DNA from: Pseudorhodoferax sp047601025
GTDB lineage: Bacteria; Pseudomonadota; Gammaproteobacteria; Burkholderiales; Burkholderiaceae_C
NCBI RefSeq assembly: GCF_047601025.1
Contig: NZ_JASGJZ010000001.1
Location: 3,720,001-3,784,000, forward strand
DNA: 64,000 nucleotides
Reading direction: 5' to 3'
A program made the position numbers and the translations under genes. Position 1 is the stretch's first letter. Each line of letters starts with the position of its first letter. A model generated the notes under the pieces. The model searched no databases, was not told where the DNA came from, and saw only the letters and a list, made by a program, of their open reading frames with translations. Below, one piece after another: positions 22,478-30,486 of the stretch.

Positions 22478-23404
22478 TCAGGCCGCGACCAGGCTGCGCG
22501 CGGCGAGGAAGCATTCGACCTCGGCGTAGTCCGGCCCCTCGGCGACGCCGCCGGCGCGCAGGCACTTGAGCGCCGCGGCCGCGCAGGCGAAGCGCATGGC
22601 CTCCTCGTCCGGCAGGGCGCGCGCCATCGCCATGGCCAGCGCGGCGTGGAACACGTCGCCGGCGCCGTTGGTGTCCACCGCCTGCACCGCGAAGGCCGGC
22701 AGGCTGCGCAGCGGCCCGCCCGGGCGCATCCAGCGCACGCCCTGCGCGCCCAGCGTCACCGCGGCCAGGTGGGCGCCGGCGCGCAGCGCCGCGGCCAGGC
22801 CGTCGGCCAGCGTGCGGCGCGGCGCGAAGGCCGCCAGGCCCGCTTCGGAGAACACGGCCCAGTCGGCCTGCGCGGCCAGCGCCTGCAGGTCCTCGCCCGG
22901 CGACAGGTCGCCGTCGAGCAGCGAAGGCACGCCGGCCCGGCGCGCCCAGCCCAGCGCGGCCAGTGCGCCGGGCATCCAGCGCGGATCGGCCATCAGCACG
23001 TCGCAGCCGGACAGCACCGAGACGTCCAGCGGCGCCGCGCGCAGCAGCGCGTCGCCGCGGTGGTTGAAGATCTGCCGCTCGCCCTGGGCATCGATGACCA
23101 CGGCGGACACCGACGATGCCGCGCCCGGCACGCGCTGCAGCTGCCGGCAATCCACGCCGCAAGCCTGCAGCCGGCGCAGCAGGAACGCGCCGGCCTCGTC
23201 GTCGCCGATCGCGCCGTGCAGCCGGACCTGCGCGCCCAGGCGGGCCGCGGCGATCGATGCATTGGCCGCCATGCCGCCCGAGAGCGCGCGGTAGGCGTTC
23301 GCCGGCGTCTTGGTCGGCTGTGCCGGGAACGTGTCGATCGCGAAGCAGTGATCGAGCGCCGCATGGCCCACGGTGCAGAGCCGCCAGGTGCCGCATTCGC
23401 CCAT
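22478..23404 (-). CDS. PfkB-family carbohydrate kinase
   Basis: 308 residues of the ribokinase fold: G-H-A-A-L-D-H near the start, the lid-region G-G-M-A-A-N-A-S (signature 1) near 45 and D-T-N-G-A-G-D-V-F-H-A-A-L (signature 2, catalytic Asp of GAGD) near 245. It phosphorylates a sugar or nucleoside; the substrate cannot be fixed. Two ATGs are adjacent (23407 and 23404); the second has better spacing to GGGAGGA. An inverted repeat GTCCGC-N8-GCGGAC at 23429-23448 lies just upstream. Position next to guaC allows, but does not prove, a nucleoside substrate. Confidence 0.88.
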   Translation of the reverse strand: MGECGTWRLCTVGHAALDHCFAIDTFPAQPTKTPANAYRALSGGMAANASIAAARLGAQVRLHGAIGDDEAGAFLLRRLQACGVDCRQLQRVPGAASSVSAVVIDAQGERQIFNHRGDALLRAAPLDVSVLSGCDVLMADPRWMPGALAALGWARRAGVPSLLDGDLSPGEDLQALAAQADWAVFSEAGLAAFAPRRTLADGLAAALRAGAHLAAVTLGAQGVRWMRPGGPLRSLPAFAVQAVDTNGAGDVFHAALAMAMARALPDEEAMRFACAAAALKCLRAGGVAEGPDYAEVECFLAARSLVAA

Positions 23405-23464
23405 CATGTCCTCCCTGTCGTGGTGTCGGTCCGCGATGGTAAGCGGACGTTCCGCACGAAGTTC

Positions 23465-23494
23465 TTGCGCAAGGTGTAAAAAATAGGTTATAAT
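23465..23494 (+). promoter_or_regulatory. Sigma-70 promoter of the tRNA-Lys gene
   Basis: TTGCGC (23465-23470) and a perfect TATAAT (23489-23494) are separated by 18 bp. The tRNA begins 66 bp after the -10, leaving a processed 5' leader of about 60 nt. Confidence 0.75.
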
Positions 23495-23560
23495 CGCAGG
23501 CTTTCGCACAACACAAAGAGTTGATGCGAGAAGGCCGAAACATCGGAAGCACCGTATTTC

Positions 23561-23636
23561 GGGCTCTTAGCTCAGTTGGTAGAGCAGCGGACTCTTAATC
23601 CGTAGGTCGAGTGTTCGAGTCACTCAGGGCCCACCA
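23561..23636 (+). tRNA. tRNA-Lys (anticodon CUU)
   Basis: A 76-nt cloverleaf with encoded CCA. The acceptor stem GGGCTCT pairs with AGGGCCC (two G-U type pairs), the D arm is AGCTCAGTTGGTAGAGC, the anticodon loop C-T-CTT-A-A gives anticodon CTT at 23594-23596, and the T arm is GAGTG-TTCGAGT-CACTC. It is preceded by a strong promoter and followed by a strong terminator, so it is a single-tRNA unit. Confidence 0.97.
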
Positions 23637-23655
23637 AGAATATCTTGGTAGATCA

Positions 23656-23692
23656 AGCACTTAGCGCGAAGGCGCTAAGTGCTTTTTCTTTT
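23656..23692 (+). terminator. Strong Rho-independent terminator after tRNA-Lys
   Basis: AGCACTTAGCGC (23656-23667) pairs perfectly with GCGCTAAGTGCT (23672-23683) around GAAG, followed by TTTTCTTTT. The 12-bp perfect stem is among the best terminators in the window. Confidence 0.93.
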
Positions 23693-23784
23693 GCGGAGCG
23701 CGGATATGTGCCGCAGTTTCATATCCAACTCTGTCAGAGTATGGCGATCCCATCGGCACATCGCATTTCCGGGCGCCCGGGCGC

Positions 23785-24561
23785 TCAGCTCTTCAGATAC
23801 GCGAGGGCCTGGGCGTGCAGCGCGGGCGTGGCGGCGGCGACCACCCGGCCGTCTGATTCCATGTCCAGCGGCTGGCCGCGCCAGTCTGTCATCACGCCGC
23901 CCGCTTCGGTGACGAGGGGGGCGAGCGCCAGGTAGTCGTAGGGCTGCAGCCCGGTCTCCACCACCAGGTCGATCTGGCCGCCCGCGAGTTGGGCATAGGC
24001 GTAGCAGTCGCCGCCAAAGCGGCGCAGCGCGCAAGCGCGCGAGAGGGCGTCGAACGCGGCCCATTCGGCAGGGTTGAACATGTCGGGCGAGGTGCTCTGG
24101 ATGCGTGCCTCGGCCAGCGTCTGGCAGCTGCGCACCTGCACCGGCTGGCCGTTGCGCGCCGCGCCCTGGCCGGCGATGCCGACCCAGCGCTCGCCCAGCA
24201 GCGGCATGTCGGCCAGGCCCAGCACGGGCTGGCCGTGGCGCAGCAGCGCCACCAGCGTGCCCCACAGCGGCGATCCGGTGATGAAGCTCTTGGTGCCGTC
24301 GATGGGGTCCAGCACCCAGACGTACTCGGCCTGCAGGCGCTCGCGGCCGTGTTCCTCGCCGAGGATGCCGTGCGTGGGCGCGTGCTCGGCCAGCAGGGCG
24401 CGCATGGCGGCCTCGGTTTCGCGGTCGGCGCGGGTGACGGGGCTTTCGTCGGCCTTGCTGATCACGTCCAGCGGCGTGCGGAAGTAGGGCAGCGCATGGG
24501 CGCGGGCGGCGTCGGCGAGGGCGTGGGCCAGGGCGAGGAAGGGCGGGCTGGTGTGGTTCAT
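23785..24561 (-). CDS. Inositol-monophosphatase-family phosphatase (HisN-like histidinol-phosphatase)
   Basis: 258 residues. Mg-binding motifs of the IMPase superfamily are present: G-E-E-H-G near 70, W-V-L-D-P-I-D-G-T-K-S-F near 87-98 and the C-terminal Y-D-Y-L-A-L-A-P-L-V-T-E-A-G-G near 205. Length and the D-P-I-D-G-T-K-S-F-I-T-G-S-P-L-W-G-T stretch fit bacterial HisN-type histidinol-phosphatases, though inositol or other phosphate monoesters are possible. It is divergent from the DeoR gene and shares the operator-rich gap at 24562-24650. The ATG at 24561 was chosen over upstream codons lying in the operator. Confidence 0.88.
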   Translation of the reverse strand: MNHTSPPFLALAHALADAARAHALPYFRTPLDVISKADESPVTRADRETEAAMRALLAEHAPTHGILGEEHGRERLQAEYVWVLDPIDGTKSFITGSPLWGTLVALLRHGQPVLGLADMPLLGERWVGIAGQGAARNGQPVQVRSCQTLAEARIQSTSPDMFNPAEWAAFDALSRACALRRFGGDCYAYAQLAGGQIDLVVETGLQPYDYLALAPLVTEAGGVMTDWRGQPLDMESDGRVVAAATPALHAQALAYLKS

Positions 24562-24601
24562 GGTGTGCAGTGGTCGTGGCACGGTTGATGCGTGGAAATT
24601 A

Positions 24602-24627
24602 TTGTGCAAAACCAATAAATTGCACAA
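24602..24627. promoter_or_regulatory. Operator-like inverted repeat between hisN-like and DeoR genes
   Basis: TTGTGCAA (24602-24609) and TTGCACAA (24620-24627) are perfect 8-bp inverted arms with a 10-bp AT-rich spacer. A further GCACAA half-site lies at 24640-24645. The surroundings are markedly AT-rich for this genome. The likely binder is the adjacent DeoR-family protein. Confidence 0.65.
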
Positions 24628-24821
24628 ATGCAATCAAACGCACAATCATGAGGCGCTCTTTCGAGGTGCGCCACCCGCCCTGCACCGATATGGAGAAAAC
24701 CGCCATGCGCCCAGTTGCCGGCATTGCCGCCGCCGCCGTCACCCGGTCGTCTGCCGCCGGCGCAGGGGTGGGCACGCGATGCACCCGCTCGTACGGCGGG
24801 TCGGCATAACACAATGGCGCC

Positions 24822-25586
24822 ATGCTGCAGGAAGAGCGATTCATCCGCATCCGCGCGCTGCTGGCCACGCTGGCGCGGCTGGATACCGAGCGCCTGGCGC
24901 AGGAACTGGGCGTGTCGCGCGAGACGGTGCGGCGCGACATCATGGCGCTGCAAGAGCAAGGCGTGCTGCGCCGCGTGCACGGCGGCGTGATCGCGGCGGG
25001 GCCGGAGCCCGAGCCGCCGCTGGCCGTGCGCCAGGCGGTGCGTGCCAAGGAAAAGCGCGCCATCGCCCGCGCCGCCGTGCGCTTGCTGGAAGCCGGGCAG
25101 ACGCTGTTCGTCGACGCGGGCAGCACGACGACGATCCTGGCCGAGGAACTGTCCGCGCTGGCGGGCCTGACCATCGTCACCAACGGCCTGGCGGTGGCGC
25201 AGCGCCTGGCTGCCGCGCATCCGGGGCGCAACGAAGTGATCCTGCTGGGCGGCAGCGTCGACCCCGCGCTGCAGGCCACGCATGGTGGCGCGACCGTGGC
25301 CGAGATCTTCCGCTTGCGGGCCGACGCCGCGCTGCTCTCGCCCGTGGGCGTGCACGCGCAGCACGGCGCCACCAGCTTCGACCACCGGGAGGCTGCCGTG
25401 GCCCGCGCCATGGCGCAGCAGGCGCAGCGCCTGATCGTGCTGGCCGACCACAGCAAGATCGGCGTGGTCAGCCGCGTGTGCTATGCCGAGGCGCAGCGCA
25501 TCGACACCCTCGTCACCGACGCGGGTGCGCGGGCGGTGCCCGCGCTGGCGGACTGGAAGGCCGCAGGGCGGCAGGTGGTGATGTGA
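24822..25586 (+). CDS. DeoR/GlpR-family transcriptional regulator
   Basis: 254 residues: N-terminal winged helix (E-E-R-F-I-R-I-R-A-L-L near 5 and E-L-G-V-S-R-E-T-V-R-R-D-I near 29-41, the DeoR signature) and a C-terminal sugar-isomerase-like sensor domain with F-V-D-A-G-S-T-T-T near 97 and A-D-H-S-K-I-G near 208. Its stop is 2 bp before the eutB start, so it is in an operon with ethanolamine ammonia-lyase. DeoR sensors usually bind phosphorylated metabolites; the inducer here is unknown. Between 24650 and 24821 I see only a short non-convincing frame. Confidence 0.92.
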   Translation: MLQEERFIRIRALLATLARLDTERLAQELGVSRETVRRDIMALQEQGVLRRVHGGVIAAGPEPEPPLAVRQAVRAKEKRAIARAAVRLLEAGQTLFVDAGSTTTILAEELSALAGLTIVTNGLAVAQRLAAAHPGRNEVILLGGSVDPALQATHGGATVAEIFRLRADAALLSPVGVHAQHGATSFDHREAAVARAMAQQAQRLIVLADHSKIGVVSRVCYAEAQRIDTLVTDAGARAVPALADWKAAGRQVVM

Positions 25587-25588
25587 GC

Positions 25589-27010
25589 ATGCCCCCATCC
25601 GCCCCCTATACCCATACCGCCGCCGGCACGCGCTGGCAGTTCGGCAGCCTGCGCGAGCTGATGGCCAAGGCCACGCCGCCGCGCTCGGGCGACGCGCTGG
25701 CGGGCATTGCCGCTGCCACGGCGGTCGAGCGCATGGCCGCGCGCATGGCGCTGGCCGACGTGCCGCTGCGCCGTTTCCTGACCGAGGCGCTGGTCCCGTA
25801 CGAGCGCGACGAGATCACCCGCCTCATCATCGACACGCACGATGCCAGCGCCTTCGCCCCCATCGCGCATCTGACGGTGGGCGCGCTGCGCGACTGGCTG
25901 CTGGCCGACGCCGCCACGCCCGAGGCGCTGGCCCAGGTGCGCGCGGGCATCACGCCCGAGATGGCTGCCGCCGTGAGCAAGCTCATGCGCAACCAGGACC
26001 TGATCGCCGTGGCGCGCAAATGCCGCGTGGTCACGCGCTTTCGCAATACCATCGGCCTGCCCGGCCACATGGCCGTGCGCCTGCAGCCCAACCACCCGAC
26101 GGACGACGTGCGCGGCATCGCCGCGTCGATGATCGACGGCCTGCTCTATGGCGCGGGCGACGCCGTCATCGGCATCAACCCCGCCACCGACAGCGTGCCC
26201 GCGCTCACCGGGCTGGTGCACCGGCTGGCCGAGGTGATCGAGCGCCTGGCAATCCCCACGCAAGCGTGCGTGCTCACCCATGTGACCAACACCGTGCAGA
26301 TGATCGAGCAGGGCGCGCCGGTGGACCTGGTCTTCCAGTCCGTGGCGGGCACCGAGGCGGCCAACGCCAGCTTCGGCGTGAGCCTGGCGCTGCTGCGCGA
26401 GGCGCGCGAGGCGGCGCTGTCATTGAAGCGCGGCGCGGACTTCGGCGACGGCGTGGGCGACAACGTCATGTACTTCGAGACGGGCCAGGGCAGCGCGCTG
26501 TCGGCCAATGCCCACCACGGCGTGGACCAGCAGACCTGCGAGGCGCGTGCCTACGCCGTGGCGCGGGCGTTCGCGCCGCTGCTCACCAACACCGTGGTCG
26601 GCTTCATCGGGCCGGAATACCTGTTCGACGGCAAGCAGATCATCCGCGCCGGGCTGGAAGACCACTTCTGCGGCAAGCTGCTGGGCGTGCCGCTGGGCTG
26701 CGACGTGTGCTACACCAACCACGCCGAGGCCGATTCCGACGACATGGACACGCTGATGACCCTGCTGGGCGTGGCGGGCGTGCCCTTCATCATGGGCGTG
26801 CCGGGCGCGGACGACATCATGCTGGGCTACCAGAGCACCTCCTTCCACGACGCGCTGTACCTGCGCCAGGTGCTGGGCTTGAAGCGCGCGCCCGAGTTCG
26901 AGGCCTGGCTCGAGCGCATGCGCATCACCGGCGAGGATGGCCGCCTGCTGCCGGCAGGCGAGAGCCACCCGGCGCTGGCCCGCATGCGGCAACTGGGGAT
27001 GACGGCATGA
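25589..27010 (+). CDS. eutB: Ethanolamine ammonia-lyase, large (heavy) subunit
   Basis: 473 residues, close to EutB (about 453-460). With EutC it cleaves ethanolamine to acetaldehyde and ammonia using adenosylcobalamin. Conserved segments: M-A-K-A-T-P-P-R-S-G-D near 20, C-R-V-V-T-R-F-R-N-T-I-G-L-P-G near 150, N-P-A-T-D-S near 193, S-V-A-G-T-E-A-A-N-A-S-F near 250 and D-V-C-Y-T-N-H-A-E-A-D near 370. It follows the DeoR gene by 2 bp and overlaps eutC (ATGA). No shell, EutA or EutE genes are present, so this is the microcompartment-free type. Confidence 0.97.
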   Translation: MPPSAPYTHTAAGTRWQFGSLRELMAKATPPRSGDALAGIAAATAVERMAARMALADVPLRRFLTEALVPYERDEITRLIIDTHDASAFAPIAHLTVGALRDWLLADAATPEALAQVRAGITPEMAAAVSKLMRNQDLIAVARKCRVVTRFRNTIGLPGHMAVRLQPNHPTDDVRGIAASMIDGLLYGAGDAVIGINPATDSVPALTGLVHRLAEVIERLAIPTQACVLTHVTNTVQMIEQGAPVDLVFQSVAGTEAANASFGVSLALLREAREAALSLKRGADFGDGVGDNVMYFETGQGSALSANAHHGVDQQTCEARAYAVARAFAPLLTNTVVGFIGPEYLFDGKQIIRAGLEDHFCGKLLGVPLGCDVCYTNHAEADSDDMDTLMTLLGVAGVPFIMGVPGADDIMLGYQSTSFHDALYLRQVLGLKRAPEFEAWLERMRITGEDGRLLPAGESHPALARMRQLGMTA

Positions 27011-27798
27011 GCCAAGGCCGCCACCAGCCCGCCGCCGATCCCTGGGCCGACCTGCGCGCCCATACGGCCGCACGCATCGCGCTGGGCCGCAGCGGCGCGG
27101 CCATGCCCACGCACGAGCTGCTGCGCTTCGGCCTGGCCCACGCGCAGGCGCGCGACGCCGTGCATGTGCAGCTCGACACCGCCGCCGTGGCCGCTGAACT
27201 GCAGGCCCAGGGCCATGCCACGCTGCACGTGCAAAGCGCCGCGCCCGATCGCGCCGCCTACCTGCTGCGCCCCGACCTGGGCCGGCGTCTTGGCGCAGCC
27301 GATGCGCAGGCGCTGGCCGCGTCGCAAGAAGGCGGCTGCGACCTGCTGCTGGTGGTGGCCGACGGCCTCTCGTCGCTGGCCGTGCAGCGCCACGCTGCCG
27401 GGTTGGTGCGGCACATCGGCGCCGCGGCGCCCGAGGGCTGGCGCATCGGCCCCGTCGTCATCGCCACGCAGGCGCGCGTGGCGCTGGGCGACGACATCGG
27501 CGCGGCGCTCAAGGCGCGCATGGTGGCGGTGCTGATCGGCGAGCGCCCCGGCCTGTCGGCACCCGACGGCATCGGCATCTACCTGACGTGGCAGCCGCAA
27601 CCGGGCCGCCACGATGCGCAGCGCAACTGCATCTCCAACGTCCGCCCCGAGGGGCTGCCCCTGCCGGCCGCCGCCGCCCGCCTGTGGTGGCTGTGCCGCG
27701 AAGCCCGCCGCCTGGGGCTGACGGGCGTGAACCTGAAGGACATGAGCGACGTGGAAGTGCTGGCGCCCGCAGGCGTGCAGGGGACCGCGTTGCGATGA
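27007..27798 (+). CDS. eutC: Ethanolamine ammonia-lyase, small (light) subunit
   Basis: 263 residues, as expected for EutC. Recognisable parts: T-A-A-R-I-A-L-G-R-S-G near 20 (R-I-x-L-G-R), P-T-H-E-L-L-R-F-x-L-A-H-A-Q-A-R-D-A-V, D-G-L-S-S-L-A near 118, R-N-C-I-S-N-V-R near 205 (Cys near B12) and G-L-T-G-V-N-L-K-D. The start overlaps the eutB stop by 4 bp. Downstream to 27914 there is no gene; the next gene is convergent. Confidence 0.97.
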   Translation: MSQGRHQPAADPWADLRAHTAARIALGRSGAAMPTHELLRFGLAHAQARDAVHVQLDTAAVAAELQAQGHATLHVQSAAPDRAAYLLRPDLGRRLGAADAQALAASQEGGCDLLLVVADGLSSLAVQRHAAGLVRHIGAAAPEGWRIGPVVIATQARVALGDDIGAALKARMVAVLIGERPGLSAPDGIGIYLTWQPQPGRHDAQRNCISNVRPEGLPLPAAAARLWWLCREARRLGLTGVNLKDMSDVEVLAPAGVQGTALR

Positions 27799-27914
27799 AA
27801 AGGCGAGCTGCTCACGCTGCGGCGGCGTGTCGCCGAAGCCTTGCGCAGGACGCCGCCCAGATGCCCGCGCTGCCTGCGCGCCACGCACGACTCCGGGTGT
27901 GACGCAGTGGCCGG

Positions 27915-29561
27915 TCACGCATCCCCGGTGGCGCGCAGCCGGCTGGGGGCGAGGGCGCCGGCGGATTCGAGGATCGGGTAGGCGATCGAGCACATGTGCG
28001 AGTTGATGCGCTTGAGGTCGCTGATCAGGTCGATGTGCAGCGAGCTCGTCTCCATGCTCTGCACCGCGCGGTCCGACAGGCGCATCAGGTGCGTGGCGGC
28101 GTAGGCGCGCTCCAGCTCGCGGAAGCGCACCTTCTCCTCCAGCAGGCGCTGTGCGTCGCGCACGTTGCCGTTGAGGAACACGCTCATGCCCAGGCGCAGG
28201 TTGCCGACCAGGCGCTCGTGCAGTTCGACGATCTCGGCCATGCCGGCTTCGGAGAACTCGCGCCCCTTGCTGATCTTCTTTTCCTCGATGTCCTGCAGCA
28301 CGCGCTCGATGATGTCGCCCACCTGCTCCATGTTGATGGTGAAGCTGATGATGTCGGCCCAGCGGCGGCTCTCCTCCTCGCCCAGCGCCTCGCGCGAGAT
28401 CTGGGTCAAGTAGTACTTGATGGACGAATACAGCGTGTCTACCTCGTCGTCCATCTTGCGCAGCCGCTCGGCGAGCGGCTGGTCGTCGTGGCGGATGACC
28501 TGCAGCATGCCCAGCAGCATGGTCTCGACCACGTCGGCCTGGTGGAGCGCCTCGCGCGCCGCGCACGAGATGGCGAGCGACGGCGTGGACAGCGCCGATG
28601 GGTCCAGGTGGTGCGGCCGGTGGCGCTGGTTGCCCTCGGGCCGCGGCATGAGCCGCGCCACCCACTTGGCCACCCACTGCGTGAAACCGATGAAGCCGAC
28701 GCTGATGATCACGTTGTAGGCCAGGTGGAACAGCACCACGCCCTGCGTGGCCGAGGGCAGCAGCGGCTGCACGTGGCGCAGCCACAGGCCGATGAACGGC
28801 GCCACGATCACGACGCCCATCACCTTGAAGACCAGGTTGCCCACCGTGACCTGCCGCACCTCCACGGCCGACCTGGCCGTGGTCAGCACCGCCACCAGCC
28901 CGCTGCCCAGGTTGGCGCCCAGCACCAGGCCCAGCGCCACGTCCAGCGGCACCACGCCGGAGGCGGCCATCGCCGCGATCAGCAGCACGATGGCCAGGCT
29001 CGAGTACGCAAGGACGGCGAGCGCCGCGCCCAGGATGATCTCCAGCGTGATGTCGCTGCTCACCGACCCCAGCACGGCCCGGATGGCGGGCGAGGCCAGC
29101 ATGGGGCCGCTGGCCTGCACCACCATCTCCAGCGCCAGCAGCATCAGCCCCAGGCCGATGAGCGCCTCTCCCACGCGCCCGGCGGCGTTGGCCTGGCGCC
29201 GGATGAACAGCACCACGCCGACGAAGATGAACAGCGGTGAGAGCCACGACAGGTCGAACGAGAACAGCACCGACATCAGCGCCGTGCCCACGTCGGCCCC
29301 GCGCATCACCGCCAGCGCCGCGGGCAGCGTGATGAGCCCCTGGCCCACGAACGACGAGGTCATGAGCGACGTGGCCGTGCTCGACTGCACCAGCGCCGTG
29401 ACCCCCATGCCCGAGAGCGCCGCCGTGAAGCGATTGCCCATGCTGCGCGCGAGCAGGGTGCGCAGGTTGGCCCCGAATACCCGCAGCACGCCGGTGCGCA
29501 CCAGGTGCGTACCCCAGACCACCAGGGCGATGGCGGCGAGAAGATTCAGCAAATGTTTCAT
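27915..29561 (-). CDS. Na/Pi-cotransporter family protein with PhoU-like domain
   Basis: 548 residues. The N-terminal half carries two inverted Na/Pi repeats with the Q-S-S-T-A-T signature (near 60: A-L-V-Q-S-S-T-A-T-S) and L-G-A-N-L-G-S-G near 225; the C-terminal 200 residues form a PhoU-like helical bundle. It moves phosphate with sodium across the inner membrane. It is the last gene of the AEP operon, 56 bp after phnX. Since PhnX releases phosphate inside the cell, a role in phosphate balance, possibly export, is likely but inferred. Confidence 0.9.
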   Translation of the reverse strand: MKHLLNLLAAIALVVWGTHLVRTGVLRVFGANLRTLLARSMGNRFTAALSGMGVTALVQSSTATSLMTSSFVGQGLITLPAALAVMRGADVGTALMSVLFSFDLSWLSPLFIFVGVVLFIRRQANAAGRVGEALIGLGLMLLALEMVVQASGPMLASPAIRAVLGSVSSDITLEIILGAALAVLAYSSLAIVLLIAAMAASGVVPLDVALGLVLGANLGSGLVAVLTTARSAVEVRQVTVGNLVFKVMGVVIVAPFIGLWLRHVQPLLPSATQGVVLFHLAYNVIISVGFIGFTQWVAKWVARLMPRPEGNQRHRPHHLDPSALSTPSLAISCAAREALHQADVVETMLLGMLQVIRHDDQPLAERLRKMDDEVDTLYSSIKYYLTQISREALGEEESRRWADIISFTINMEQVGDIIERVLQDIEEKKISKGREFSEAGMAEIVELHERLVGNLRLGMSVFLNGNVRDAQRLLEEKVRFRELERAYAATHLMRLSDRAVQSMETSSLHIDLISDLKRINSHMCSIAYPILESAGALAPSRLRATGDA

Positions 29562-29568
29562 GGACGGA

Positions 29569-29587
29569 GCCCTGCCCTGGGCAGGGC
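29569..29587 (-). promoter_or_regulatory. Intercistronic hairpin between phnX and the Na/Pi gene
   Basis: GCCCTGC and GCAGGGC form a perfect stem (extendable to 9 bp with a minimal loop) 8 bp before the Na/Pi ATG and without a T tract. It could reduce ribosome access or stabilise the upstream mRNA. Confidence 0.4.
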
Positions 29588-29617
29588 CTGGCGAGGCGAC
29601 GGTACGGCGCGGCCGCC

Positions 29618-30445
29618 TTAGGCCGGACGGGGCCGCTCGCCTGCCTTCACACGTTGCCCGATCGCGTCCAGCACGGGCAGCAGGTCGGCCACGGTGTCGA
29701 TCACATAGTGCGCGCCTGCGGCCCGCAGCGTGGCGCCGGCCGCGCTGCGCACCTCGGCTTGCGCGGCGGCCGGCAGCGCCTGCCATGCGGCCAGCGGCAG
29801 GCCGGCCGCGTTGCCGCTGACGGCCAGGCCCACGGTCCAGGTGCCGGCGTTCAGGCCTTCCTCGATGCCGACGCCGGTGTCGTCCACCTTGACCACGGTG
29901 TGCGGATGCCAGATGTCCAGGTCGGCGAAGCACTGCCACATCATCGCCGGGCCAGGGCGGCCCGAGGCCAGGTCGCCGGCGCAGACCATGTTGTCGGGCA
30001 CGTAGCCGCCGGCGGCGGCCAGCGGCGCGAGGATGTCCATGATCGGCCGGTTGTAGCCGGTGGTGGAGCCGATCTTCAGGCCCAGGGCGCGCACGGCGTT
30101 CACCGTCTCGACCGCGCCGGGGACGAAGTCGGCGAAGTCGGCCACCACGGCGGCGTTCATCGGGGTGAAGACCTCGTACAGCGCGTCCACGTCGGCATTG
30201 CAGAACTCCCGGCCGTGGAGCGCCAGCCACTGGCTGCGTACGTCGGCCAGCTGGCCCAGCGCGTGGATGTGGTCCCACTTGGCCATGCCCATCGGGCCGC
30301 GCGCCTGGTCGATGGTGATGCGGACCCCGTACTGGGCGAACAGCTTGACAAAGGCGCCCATGGGCGCGCAGGAGCCGAAGTCCACGATGGTGCCGGCCCA
30401 GTCGAAGACGACGGCGCTCAAGGTGTCGGGTGCGTGTGTTGGCAT
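29618..30445 (-). CDS. phnX: Phosphonoacetaldehyde hydrolase (phosphonatase)
   Basis: 275 residues of the HAD superfamily. Nucleophile Asp15 lies in V-V-F-D-W-A-G-T; the Schiff-base Lys56 sits in G-P-M-G-M-A-K-W-D-H-I, diagnostic for PhnX; G-S-T-T-G-Y and V-K-V-D-D-T-G follow. It splits phosphonoacetaldehyde to acetaldehyde and phosphate. It lies 41 bp downstream of the FAD oxidoreductase gene. The usual partner PhnW (AEP transaminase) is not in the window. Confidence 0.97.
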   Translation of the reverse strand: MPTHAPDTLSAVVFDWAGTIVDFGSCAPMGAFVKLFAQYGVRITIDQARGPMGMAKWDHIHALGQLADVRSQWLALHGREFCNADVDALYEVFTPMNAAVVADFADFVPGAVETVNAVRALGLKIGSTTGYNRPIMDILAPLAAAGGYVPDNMVCAGDLASGRPGPAMMWQCFADLDIWHPHTVVKVDDTGVGIEEGLNAGTWTVGLAVSGNAAGLPLAAWQALPAAAQAEVRSAAGATLRAAGAHYVIDTVADLLPVLDAIGQRVKAGERPRPA

Positions 30446-30486
30446 GGCGTTGTTTCTTGCAGAGGTCGTTGGAAGGAGGGTGTGGC

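Noticed and set aside
23561..23692. tRNA-Lys as an integration site with attL/attR
   Set aside because: No integrase, no repeated tRNA 3' end within the window and ordinary genes on both sides.
24690..24809. Small frame after ATGGAGAAAACCGCCATG upstream of the DeoR gene
   Set aside because: No conserved features, a plain Ala/Gly/Arg composition and no stable mature part; could be a decayed gene start but is unsupported.
24551..25588. Longer EutB start upstream of the DeoR gene
   Set aside because: The frame is open but overlaps the whole DeoR gene and lacks EutB homology before residue 1 at 25589.
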